Below are positions 42,441-50,700 of a stretch of 64,000 nucleotides of DNA, piece after piece (positions within the stretch are counted from its first letter, which is position 1; every line of letters begins with the position of its first letter). The position numbers were made by a program, and so were the translations under genes. The stretch lies in assembly GCF_000312445.1 (NCBI RefSeq), contig NZ_HE997185.1, forward strand, positions 1 through 64,000. The letters run 5' to 3'. A model generated the notes under the pieces. That model searched no databases. It had not been told where the DNA came from and worked only from the letters and a program-made list of their open reading frames with translations. This stretch comes from Phocaeicola abscessus CCUG 55929 (lineage in GTDB: Bacteria > Bacteroidota > Bacteroidia > Bacteroidales > Bacteroidaceae).

Positions 42441-42824
42441 TTAAAAAGGCAGATCATCCGCTTTATCATTCGATGCGAAATCTACGGGAAGGGGCGGAAT
42501 AGATTCCGCATCGACCGAAAGCGCACTTCCTGAAGGGAGCGGGCCCTGAGCTTCCACGCGATCGATTTTCCACGCGCGGATTTGGTTGAACCATTTATCC
42601 TGCCATTGCCGGGCATCGATATCAAAAGAAACATTGATTTCTTCGCCTATCTGTATATTGAATTGTTTGATCTTATCCTCACCGAATACTTCGAAAACCA
42701 TTCTCTTGGGATATTGATCATGCGTTTCGATCACATACGATTGCACCATCCATTTATTACCCGTATTCTTCGATACTCCGTCACGGGGCTGGAGTATCGC
42801 GATTACTTTTCCTGCTAATTCCAT
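42441..42824 (-). CDS. DUF3127 protein with SSB-like C-terminal tip
   Basis: This 127-residue protein has an OB-like beta-rich body (MELAGKVIAILQPRDGVSKN, WMVQSYVIETHDQYPKRMVFEVFGEDK, then a strand into WFNQIRAWKIDRV), matching the DUF3127 family. A Pro/Ser-rich linker leads to a tail ending ADDLPF, the same sort of acidic-aromatic tip used by SSB to bind RecO, RecQ, PriA and other partners. Inference: it is an accessory single-strand-binding-like protein. It lies between rho and dnaN. Confidence 0.75.
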   Translation of the reverse strand: MELAGKVIAILQPRDGVSKNTGNKWMVQSYVIETHDQYPKRMVFEVFGEDKIKQFNIQIGEEINVSFDIDARQWQDKWFNQIRAWKIDRVEAQGPLPSGSALSVDAESIPPLPVDFASNDKADDLPF

Positions 42825-42926
42825 CTTTTACTATTCATTTTATTGTTAAACGGTACGAATTTACTGTTTTCATTTTTAGCAAACTAATTTTTCCCCGTTT
42901 TTTATGTGCAATCGACAATCTTTTTG

Positions 42927-42934
42927 TAACTTTG
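42927..42934 (+). promoter_or_regulatory. -7 element (TAACTTTG) of dnaN
   Basis: Exact TAnnTTTG match 39 bases before the dnaN ATG. The -33 region is unclear. Confidence 0.55.
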
Positions 42935-42973
42935 GCCATAAATATGTCGATCACAAATAAATAAAATATAACT

Positions 42974-44098
42974 ATGAAGTTCATTGTTTCAAGTACAGGC
43001 TTATTTAGTCACTTACAAGCTGTCAGTCGCGTAATTAATTCAAAAAATTCATTACCGATTTTGGATTGTGTGCTGATGGAAGTGAAAGAAGGAATACTGT
43101 CGTTAACCGCTTCCGACAGCGAGAGCACTTTAACAACCTCACTCCCTGTCAATGATACGGATGGGAATGGGCGGTTCGCCGTGTCTGCAAGGAAATTTAT
43201 CGATTCCTTAAAGGAGATTCCCGAACAACCTTTAACCTTTGAAGTCGATACCAATAATTTCAATATTGCTATTTATTATCTGAATGGTAAATACAGCTTG
43301 GTGGGGCAGAATGCAGACGATTTCCCGCTGGCTCCCGCCTTAAGGGATAATCCTATTCATATTTCCATGGCGTCGAAGGTTTTGGTGAACGGTATCAACC
43401 GCACCCTCTTCGCTACGGCGGAAGATGAACTCCGTCCCGTCATGAACGGTGTTTATATGGATATGACACCGGCGGATATTACTTTCGTCGCTTCTGATGG
43501 GCATCGGTTGGTACGCGATAAATCGACGGCCGCTCACGCCAATACGAACGCCGCCTTTATTCTCCCTAAAAAACCGTCCAATATCTGGAAAACTTTATTG
43601 ACAAAAGGCGAGGATGAAGTCATTATCGACTTTGACGAAAAGAATGCCGTCATTACTGCCAGTGAATATAAAATGGTGTGTCGCCTCATAGAAGGGCGTT
43701 ATCCGAATTACAATTCCGTTATTCCGCAAGACAATCCGTATAAGGTCCGCATCGACCGTCAGGCTATGATGAGCGCTTTGCGTCGCGTATCCGTGTTTTC
43801 TTCGCAAGCGAGCAGTTTGATCAAATTACATTTGGATAACAATCAGCTGCAGATCTCCGCTCAGGATATTGACTTCTCTACCTCCGCAGAAGAGATCTTA
43901 ACTTGCGAGTATGACGGTAATCCGATGAGTATCGGCTTCAAATCGACATTCCTGATCGACATCCTGAACAACTTAAATGCAGAGGAAGTAATCATCGAAT
44001 TGACGGATCCTTCTCGCGCGGGAGTGATTGTGCCTGCCGAACAGGAAGAGAACGATGACGTGCTCATGTTGCTCATGCCCATGATGTTAAATGATTAA
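42974..44098 (+). CDS. dnaN: DNA polymerase III sliding clamp (beta subunit)
   Basis: DnaN forms the ring that tethers the replicative polymerase to DNA. At 374 residues it has the family length, with three clamp domains: the first starts MKFIVSSTGLFSHLQAVSRVI, the second holds RPVMNGVYMDM and FVASDGHRLVRD, and the C-terminal one ends VIVPAEQ...DVLMLLMPMM. It is not next to dnaA, as is common in Bacteroidota. A nuclease gene follows after 36 bases. Confidence 0.95.
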   Translation: MKFIVSSTGLFSHLQAVSRVINSKNSLPILDCVLMEVKEGILSLTASDSESTLTTSLPVNDTDGNGRFAVSARKFIDSLKEIPEQPLTFEVDTNNFNIAIYYLNGKYSLVGQNADDFPLAPALRDNPIHISMASKVLVNGINRTLFATAEDELRPVMNGVYMDMTPADITFVASDGHRLVRDKSTAAHANTNAAFILPKKPSNIWKTLLTKGEDEVIIDFDEKNAVITASEYKMVCRLIEGRYPNYNSVIPQDNPYKVRIDRQAMMSALRRVSVFSSQASSLIKLHLDNNQLQISAQDIDFSTSAEEILTCEYDGNPMSIGFKSTFLIDILNNLNAEEVIIELTDPSRAGVIVPAEQEENDDVLMLLMPMMLND

Positions 44099-44134
44099 CA
44101 TAAATACATTCGTTAATCTTCGTAAGATTTAAAT

Positions 44135-44911
44135 ATGAAACTTCATTTGAAGAATCCATTGGTCTTCTTTGATTTGGAAACCACGGGCACGAATGTGAAT
44201 ACAGACCGGATTGTAGAAATTTGCTATTTGAAAGTTTATCCCAACGGGAAAGAAGAAGCGAAAACCCTACGGATCAATCCCGAAAAGCATATCCCGGAAG
44301 AGGCAGCAGCGGTGCATGGCATCCATGACGAAGATGTGGCAGGCTGTCCGACGTTTAGGGAAGTAGCCAAAGAGATCGCTAACGATATAGAAGGTTGCGA
44401 TATAGCCGGCTTCAATTCGAATCGTTTCGATGTACCGGTCTTAGTGGAGGAATTCCTCCGGGCAGGGGTAGATATCGGCATGGCGAAGCGGAAATTCATC
44501 GATGTGCAAGTCATCTATCATAAATTGGAACAGCGTACGCTCTCTGCCGCCTATCAGTTTTATTGTCATAAGAACTTGGAAGATGCGCATTCGGCCGAAG
44601 GTGACACACGGGCCACGTACGAAGTCTTGCAAGCACAGTTGGATTTCTATCCGAATGACTTGAAGAACGATATCTCCTTCCTGGCGGACTACTCTTCCTT
44701 CACGAAGAACGTCGATTTTGCCGGGCGAATTATTTATGACGAGCAAGGTATCGAAACATTCAACTTCGGGAAATATAAAGGAATGCATGTCACGGACGTA
44801 TTGCGCAAAGATCCGGGATATTACGGTTGGATCCTCAATGGCGACTTTACGTTGAACACGAAGAACGTGCTCACCAGAATTCGTTTGCGCGAATTGGGAA
44901 CGACAAAATAA
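44135..44911 (+). CDS. DEDDh 3'-5' exonuclease (DnaQ-like) with C-terminal DUF3820-type segment
   Basis: The 258-residue enzyme shows the exonuclease motifs VFFDLETTGTN (Exo I, Asp/Glu), AGFNSNRFDVPVL (Exo II, Asp) and HSAEGDTRAT (Exo III, His/Asp), so it is of DEDDh type. A C-terminal extension with FNFGKYKGMHVTDVLRKDPGYYGWIL resembles DUF3820. As the gene after dnaN it probably proofreads or trims DNA with the replication or repair machinery. In relatives as I recall them, coaBC follows here; it is absent. Confidence 0.88.
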   Translation: MKLHLKNPLVFFDLETTGTNVNTDRIVEICYLKVYPNGKEEAKTLRINPEKHIPEEAAAVHGIHDEDVAGCPTFREVAKEIANDIEGCDIAGFNSNRFDVPVLVEEFLRAGVDIGMAKRKFIDVQVIYHKLEQRTLSAAYQFYCHKNLEDAHSAEGDTRATYEVLQAQLDFYPNDLKNDISFLADYSSFTKNVDFAGRIIYDEQGIETFNFGKYKGMHVTDVLRKDPGYYGWILNGDFTLNTKNVLTRIRLRELGTTK

Positions 44912-45009
44912 ATTATGATAAGGAAAAGAAACATACTGCTGTAAGGGGCATAGCTGTTCCTGTGAGTGGTTATGTCCGTTTACGGTTCGCTGTCCATAAA
45001 GAAACGACA

Positions 45010-46689
45010 ATGTTGCGATCTCTCCATATACAAAACTATGCGCTTATCGATACGCTGGATATTTCTTTCACTTCCGGTTTTTCGGTGATTACCGGCGAAA
45101 CGGGAGCAGGTAAGTCCATTATTCTTGGAGCGCTGGGGTTGCTTCTCGGACAACGGGCCGAACTAAAGGCTATCAAAGAGGGAAAAGACAAATGTATCGT
45201 CGAGGCGACATTCAACCTCTCCGGTTCTTCTCTGAAATATTTCTTCGAGGAAAACGATTTGGTATACGAAGAGGAGGAATGCATCCTCCGAAGGGAACTC
45301 TATGCCACTGGAAAAAGTAGGGCTTTTATCAACGACTCGCCGGCTTCGCTCACGCTGCTGAAAACACTCGGAGAACAGCTGGTAGATATCCACAGTCAAC
45401 ATAAGAATCTACTCCTCAGCCATGAAGATTTTCAGAGAGAGATATTGGATATACTCGCTCACGACGAACGGGAGCTGGCTGCCTACCGTCAGTCGTATCA
45501 AACATATAAAGCGGTTTCCAAAAGCCTCAACGAGGCCGTAGCGGAATCCGAACAAAACAAACAGGACGAAGATTATGTCCGATTTCAGTTGCGACAGCTG
45601 GAAGAGGCGGAATTAGAGAAAAGCGAACAGGAAAACCTGCAGCGAGAAGCGGATATGCTCAACCACGCGGAAGAAATCAAGTCGAACGTATTCAAAGCCT
45701 GCCAACTTATGTCCTCGGACGAAGGCGGTTTCCTCGGTGAAATGCGGGAATGTCTGCAAACGCTCGAAGAAATCAGGACGATTTATCCCGCAGCGGAGCC
45801 ATGGATCGCACGATTGGAAAGTTGCCAAATTGATTTGCAGGATTTGCAACGCGATCTCCGAAAGGCGGAGGAAGAGGTGGAGTTCAACCCTGCCCGACTC
45901 GGGATGGTGAACGACCGTTTGAACCTCATCTATTCTTTGGAACAGAAACATCGGGTCGATACGGTTGAAAAGCTCTTGAATGTCGCCGACGAATACCGGT
46001 CGCGATTGGAGAAGATCACTTCTTCTGATGAAAGAATCGAAGTCTTGAAACAGGAAAAAGAAACCGCGTATAAAGAAATGGTCGAGCAGGCCGGAATTCT
46101 GACGAAAGAAAGAACTAAAGCCGCACGAAAGATTGAAGAGCAGTTGCGAACGTACCTGATTCCGCTCGGGATTCCCCACGTTCGTTTTGCTGTAGAGATG
46201 AAAAAGCTCGAAGTACCGGAGATGAACGGTTCGGACAGTGTGAACTTTCTCTTCTCCGCGAACAAGAACGTGGCCTTGCAAGAGGTCGCTTCCATCGCTT
46301 CGGGAGGAGAAATCGCACGCCTCATGCTTTCCCTGAAAGCGATGATTGCCGGAGCTGTTCGCCTTCCGACCATCATCTTCGACGAAATAGATACGGGCAT
46401 TTCCGGTTCTATTGCGGAAAAGATGGCCCTGATGATGCAAGCGATGGGAGCGCCCGACCGACAAGTGATCAGCATTACCCATTTACCCCAGATAGCGGCT
46501 AAAGGCGCTGTTCACTATAAAGTATATAAGGTGGATACGGAGGTCGGGGCACAAAGCCACATCGTGCGTCTGAACGACGAGGAACGGGTGGAAGAGATCG
46601 CCCACATGCTGAGCGGTGCGACGATGACGGAGGAAGCTGTCGACAATGCGAAAGCGCTATTAGGCTATACGAAACATAAAAGGAAATAG
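45010..46689 (+). CDS. recN: DNA repair protein RecN
   Basis: RecN is an SMC-like ATPase of double-strand-break repair. The 559 residues have Walker A TGETGAGKSIIL at about 29-40, a long central coiled coil (about 150-370), the ABC signature IASGGEIARLMLSLK near 430 and Walker B PTIIFDEIDTGISG, with an ISITHLPQIAA switch. The start MLRSLHIQNYALIDTLDI is the standard N-terminus; in-frame codons before it belong to the leader. The 98-base gap from the exonuclease gene shows no gene. Confidence 0.95.
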   Translation: MLRSLHIQNYALIDTLDISFTSGFSVITGETGAGKSIILGALGLLLGQRAELKAIKEGKDKCIVEATFNLSGSSLKYFFEENDLVYEEEECILRRELYATGKSRAFINDSPASLTLLKTLGEQLVDIHSQHKNLLLSHEDFQREILDILAHDERELAAYRQSYQTYKAVSKSLNEAVAESEQNKQDEDYVRFQLRQLEEAELEKSEQENLQREADMLNHAEEIKSNVFKACQLMSSDEGGFLGEMRECLQTLEEIRTIYPAAEPWIARLESCQIDLQDLQRDLRKAEEEVEFNPARLGMVNDRLNLIYSLEQKHRVDTVEKLLNVADEYRSRLEKITSSDERIEVLKQEKETAYKEMVEQAGILTKERTKAARKIEEQLRTYLIPLGIPHVRFAVEMKKLEVPEMNGSDSVNFLFSANKNVALQEVASIASGGEIARLMLSLKAMIAGAVRLPTIIFDEIDTGISGSIAEKMALMMQAMGAPDRQVISITHLPQIAAKGAVHYKVYKVDTEVGAQSHIVRLNDEERVEEIAHMLSGATMTEEAVDNAKALLGYTKHKRK

Positions 46690-46693
46690 ACGA

Positions 46694-47452
46694 ATGATAG
46701 ACAAGAATGAAACGATATTCGGCGTTCGCGCGGTGATCGAAGCGTTGGAAACGGGAAGAGAGATCGATAAGATTTTAGTGAAACGGGATATGCAGAGCGA
46801 ACTCTCCCGAGAGCTCTTCGCAGCGCTTCGCGAAAAAACCATTCCCGTGCAACGGGTGCCTGTAGAACGGATCGACCGGATTACCCGGAAAAACCACCAG
46901 GGGGTCGTCGCCTTCCTCTCTCCCGTCAGCTATCAGAAAACGGAGGATATCGTACCCTTCCTCTTCGAAGCGGGGAAATGCCCGCTATTGATCATGCTCG
47001 ACGGAGTAACGGACGTACGCAACTTCGGGGCGATAGCCCGTACCTGCGAATGCGCCGGCGTGGATGCGGTGATCATCCCGGCAACGCACAGCGTAACCGT
47101 AAACGCCGATGCAATCAAGACCTCGGCCGGCGCACTCCATACCTTGCCGGTCTGTCGGGAACAAAATCTGACTAATACCATTCGTTTCTTAAAAGAAAGC
47201 GGATTCAAGGTGCTTGCAGCCACGGAAAAAGGTGATCCCGATTACTCGGCGGTCGATTTCTCCGGTCCCGTATGCATCGTGTTGGGAGCCGAGGATACGG
47301 GAATCCCCTCCGAACACCTCCGATTATGCGACGAAAGGATGCGGATTCCCCTGAGGGGAAAGATCGGCTCGCTCAACGTCTCTGTCGCCGCAGGCATCCT
47401 GATTTACGAAGCGGTGAAACAGCGCGGATTCGATCGACCGACAGACAAATAA
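46694..47452 (+). CDS. rlmB: 23S rRNA 2'-O-ribose methyltransferase (TrmH/RlmB, SPOUT)
   Basis: This 252-residue SpoU-family methyltransferase has an N-terminal L30e-like substrate-binding domain (FGVRAVIEALETGREIDKILV). The SPOUT catalytic domain carries LDGVTDVRNFGAIARTCECAG (motif 1), VLGAEDTGIP (motif 2) and IPLRGKIGSLNVSVAAGILIYE (motif 3). It methylates a guanosine in 23S rRNA (G2251 in E. coli). It starts four bases after recN and is likely in the same operon. Confidence 0.92.
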   Translation: MIDKNETIFGVRAVIEALETGREIDKILVKRDMQSELSRELFAALREKTIPVQRVPVERIDRITRKNHQGVVAFLSPVSYQKTEDIVPFLFEAGKCPLLIMLDGVTDVRNFGAIARTCECAGVDAVIIPATHSVTVNADAIKTSAGALHTLPVCREQNLTNTIRFLKESGFKVLAATEKGDPDYSAVDFSGPVCIVLGAEDTGIPSEHLRLCDERMRIPLRGKIGSLNVSVAAGILIYEAVKQRGFDRPTDK

Positions 47453-47476
47453 AGCGAAAAACATAAAAGACGAAAT

Positions 47477-49168
47477 ATGAAAAATATACTTGCAGGTTTA
47501 CTGTGCTGCATCACGCTTCATGCGAATGCGCAAACGCCCAAATGGGCAGAAAAAGCGAAAAAAGCAGTCTTCTCCGTCGTGACTTATGACGATAAAAACA
47601 ATATAAAAGGAACGGGAAACGGATTCTATATCGGCGAAGACGGAACGGCACTCTCCGACTACACCTTGTTCGACAACGCCGCGAGAGCAGTGGTTATCAC
47701 TGCAAATGGCAAAGAAACGCCCGTAACCCGGCTGAGGGGAGCGAATTCCATTTACGACGTACTGAAATTCAAAACCGACGCAGTGGACAAAATCGAGGCG
47801 CTTCGGCCGACCAAAACTCCTGCCAAAATCGGAGATACGGTCTATTTGCTCCCCTATTCCACCCAAAAGAACGCGGAAATCCAAACGGGCAAGGTCACGG
47901 CGGTCGATTCCATCGGTCGGAGCGGATTTTACTATACGCTCTCTCTGAAAACTACGGCGAAGACGGTGAGTTGTCCGGTGTTGAACGTCGACGGACAGGT
48001 ATTGGGGATGATCCAGCGAAACGCCTCGGAAGAAGACCCCGTCAGCTATGCCATCGGTGCCGATTTCGGCGCCTCACTCGAAATAACCGCACTCTCCGCC
48101 ACCGATCCAACACTGAATCGGATTCACATTCAGAAAGCCCTGCCGGATACGGAGCAACAGGCCCTCGTTTACCTTTATATGATTTCGACCACCGATCCGA
48201 CGACCTATGTAGCGGCCTTGGAAGATTTCCTCAGCCGATACCCCCACAGTTACGAAGGATACATCCGTCGCGCCGTAGTGGAGATAGACAGCGGGAAAGA
48301 AGAAAACTGGACGGCAGCTCAGGCCGACCTCGATCAAGCGATAACAGTAGCGGACAATAAGGCCGAGGCAAAGTATCGTATCGCCAGAGTGTGCTACAAC
48401 TATTCGTTGGCTTCGGACGAGGGAAAAGGAAACCCCGCCTGGAGCTTCGATAGAGCTTTGAACCTAATCCGGGAAGCGAATGTGACGGATCCGCAACCGA
48501 TCTATCTTCAATTGGAAGGCGATATTTTATATGCTATGAAGCATTATCCGGAAGCTTTCGAGTGTTACCAGAAGGTGAACGAGTCGGACATAGCTTCCGC
48601 CGCCACGTTTTATGCAGCGGCCCGCGCCAAACAGATGACAGAGGGCAGCGAACGGGAAGAGATCCTTGCGCTGCTGGATAGCGCCGTGGCCAAATGCATC
48701 GTGCCCTACACGGCGGACGCCGCCCCGTACCTCTTCGAGCGCGGTATGATTAAAATGAACCTGCAAGATTACCGGGGCGCTGTCAAGGATTTTAATGAAA
48801 CTTATCGTGCCTATAACGGCAACGTGAATGCCAATTTCTACTTCCAGCGCGAACAGGCGGAAATCAATTGCCGCATGTATCAACAGGCTATCGACGATAT
48901 CAATCGGGCGACCGAATTGGCGCCCGATGATGCCGTCCTTTGGTTGGAGAAAGGTTCCGTCCATATTCGGGTAGGACAGCTCGACGAGGCGATTGTCGCA
49001 CTGCAAAAAGTCCTCTCGCTCGACGGGAACGTGGGAGCCGCCTATCGCATGTTAGGCTATTGCCAGGCTCAGCAGAAACAGACGGAAGCAGCTTGTGCCA
49101 ATTTCAAAAAGGCGAAGGAATTGGGAGACGAAACGGCAGAGCAACTGATGCAAAAATATTGCAAGTAG
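47477..49168 (+). CDS. Secreted trypsin-like (degenerate) TPR protein
   Basis: The 563-residue protein has a signal peptide (cleavage after ANAQ). A chymotrypsin/HtrA-type beta-barrel domain follows (GTGNGFYIGEDGTALSDYTLFDNA, SIYDVLKFK, SCPVLNVDGQVLGMI). After residue 240 come TPR repeats, the clearest being DYRGAVKDFNETYRAY, YQQAIDDINRATELAPDDAVLWLEKG and RVGQLDEAIVALQKVLSL. The residues that would be the catalytic His (in SDYTLF) and Ser (in CPVLN) are not present, so peptidase activity is doubtful. It is probably a periplasmic binding or sensing scaffold. Confidence 0.78.
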   Translation: MKNILAGLLCCITLHANAQTPKWAEKAKKAVFSVVTYDDKNNIKGTGNGFYIGEDGTALSDYTLFDNAARAVVITANGKETPVTRLRGANSIYDVLKFKTDAVDKIEALRPTKTPAKIGDTVYLLPYSTQKNAEIQTGKVTAVDSIGRSGFYYTLSLKTTAKTVSCPVLNVDGQVLGMIQRNASEEDPVSYAIGADFGASLEITALSATDPTLNRIHIQKALPDTEQQALVYLYMISTTDPTTYVAALEDFLSRYPHSYEGYIRRAVVEIDSGKEENWTAAQADLDQAITVADNKAEAKYRIARVCYNYSLASDEGKGNPAWSFDRALNLIREANVTDPQPIYLQLEGDILYAMKHYPEAFECYQKVNESDIASAATFYAAARAKQMTEGSEREEILALLDSAVAKCIVPYTADAAPYLFERGMIKMNLQDYRGAVKDFNETYRAYNGNVNANFYFQREQAEINCRMYQQAIDDINRATELAPDDAVLWLEKGSVHIRVGQLDEAIVALQKVLSLDGNVGAAYRMLGYCQAQQKQTEAACANFKKAKELGDETAEQLMQKYCK

Positions 49169-49227
49169 CGCTCGGCCACGGTTGGCCACCGAGGAGGCGA
49201 TTAAACCAGAAAACCTTTGCGGATAAA

Positions 49228-49315
49228 CCTCCTAAACTCCATCGGAAAAGATACTAATCTTTCTACAAAAAGATACTAATCTTTCTCGGAAAAGTTACTA
49301 ATCTTTTGTAGAAAA
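49228..49315. repeat. Repeat field R3: AT-rich 22-nt tandem array
   Basis: Three head-to-tail units of exactly 22 nt start at 49250, 49272 and 49294. They share TACTAATCTTT and an A-run, with a diverged fourth unit at 49228 (about 15 of 22 matches). The array lies between convergent genes. Its sequence is unrelated to fields R1 and R2, yet the period is the same. The rest of the 49169-49373 gap shows nothing recognisable. Confidence 0.85.
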
Positions 49316-49373
49316 GTGTGTTTTTTTGCAAATCCGGCAAGGTTTCCTAATTGACCCTCAATTCTTGTAAAGC

Positions 49374-50690
49374 CTAATCCGCCTTGCCCAAGTAAGGAGA
49401 GGTGAAACCTAACCTCTTCAACCCCTTCTGCACATCGGGATGGCTCATGAAGAGCTTCCAAATCAAACCGGTGCGATAGTTCTCTATCATCACGACAATC
49501 GGCCCTTGGTCGATAGCCAGATACGAAGGCGCAAACCAGTTCTCTGTCAAGTTGAATGCATCTCTGAAGCCGTATTCACCCCAAAGGAGGTCACCCAGCT
49601 CTTCATAAAAATAGCGCATGGTCTCCAAAGAGAACTCCGGCGTATAAGGGATGGACGAAAGAGCGGCGGTAGGAGTAATCACACCACGGTCATTCCCCGG
49701 ACTATGAGCGGAATAACCCTTATCCCCGTCACTGGCGGTCAGCCCCCAGCACTGCTTGCCGTAGCCCTTATACCCTTTCGGGTTTTCGATGCAGTAAGCT
49801 CGGTTTATCAGAGTATGGGCCTTCGCCTGTTCTCCATAGTCGGCGTAGCGGTCTTTCAATCCATATGGGTCGAGTCCCATGTAAGAATAATGAGCGAAGA
49901 AGAGGGGGCCTCCCTTGCCGTTATTTTCTCCGAGCGGCAACTTGATGCCGTAATACTCCCGACCGTTCAAGAACGTGTTTGCATTGCTCCAACCTTTATG
50001 GTAAACACGCTCCGCAATGGGATAAGTAGGCGAAGACGCCCCCAGCACGTAAACGATGTGGCACTCGTTATGCCCTTTAATCTGATGGTTCATCGCCCAT
50101 CCGTTGTTGGGTGACCAATGCCAGTACATCACATCCTGTCCCTGAGTGAAGAAGTTCCATTCCGCTTGTCGCCACAGCATATTGACCATTCCGCGGATAC
50201 GGTTTTCCGTAGGATTATTCCTTGTAAAGTACTGATGAGCCGCAAGCAGTCCTTGGAACATAAAGGCGGACTCCACAATGTCGGCTCCATCATCTTTTCG
50301 ACTGAAAGGAATGGTCTTGCCGGTCTTCCCGTCCATCCAATGGGGCCATATACCATGATAGGTGTCGGTGTGCTTGTCGCTCAGAAAACTCACTATCTTC
50401 AGCATACGCTCGGCTCCTTGTTCGCGGCTGACGAATCCGCGCTCTATGCCGACAATGATGGCCATCACGCCGAATCCCGACCCACCGACGGTCACCGTCT
50501 CGTCATCGCCGTTGCTCCGTTCGCGCGCCAATCCGGATTCGGGATGGGCAAAGTCCCAAAAGTAACGGAATGTCTGCCTCTGAACGAGGGTCATCAACTC
50601 GTTGTCGGAGAGCCGTTTCGGCCTGTTCTGCCCCCTGCTCATACTAAAAGGATACAGTAAAAGCATCAAATACATCCATATTTTCATCAT
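49374..50690 (-). CDS. GH144-type endo-beta-1,2-glucanase-like protein (secreted)
   Basis: The 438-residue product has a signal peptide (MMKIWMYLMLLLYPFSMSRG) and a single (alpha/alpha)6-type domain of the Glycoamylase/GH144 family. Family segments include QTFRYFWDFAHPESGLARER, MYWHWSPNNGW, GHNECHIVYVLGASSPTYP, GLDPYGLKDRYADY, CWGLTASDGDKGYSAHSP and AIDQGPIVVMIENYRTGLIW. Known GH144 enzymes cleave beta-1,2-glucan (sophoro-polymers). It is the last gene of the PUL operon and a tandem paralogue of the next gene upstream. In-frame starts at 50696 and 50687 are possible too. Confidence 0.8.
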   Translation of the reverse strand: MMKIWMYLMLLLYPFSMSRGQNRPKRLSDNELMTLVQRQTFRYFWDFAHPESGLARERSNGDDETVTVGGSGFGVMAIIVGIERGFVSREQGAERMLKIVSFLSDKHTDTYHGIWPHWMDGKTGKTIPFSRKDDGADIVESAFMFQGLLAAHQYFTRNNPTENRIRGMVNMLWRQAEWNFFTQGQDVMYWHWSPNNGWAMNHQIKGHNECHIVYVLGASSPTYPIAERVYHKGWSNANTFLNGREYYGIKLPLGENNGKGGPLFFAHYSYMGLDPYGLKDRYADYGEQAKAHTLINRAYCIENPKGYKGYGKQCWGLTASDGDKGYSAHSPGNDRGVITPTAALSSIPYTPEFSLETMRYFYEELGDLLWGEYGFRDAFNLTENWFAPSYLAIDQGPIVVMIENYRTGLIWKLFMSHPDVQKGLKRLGFTSPYLGKAD

Positions 50691-50700
50691 AATCATTCTT

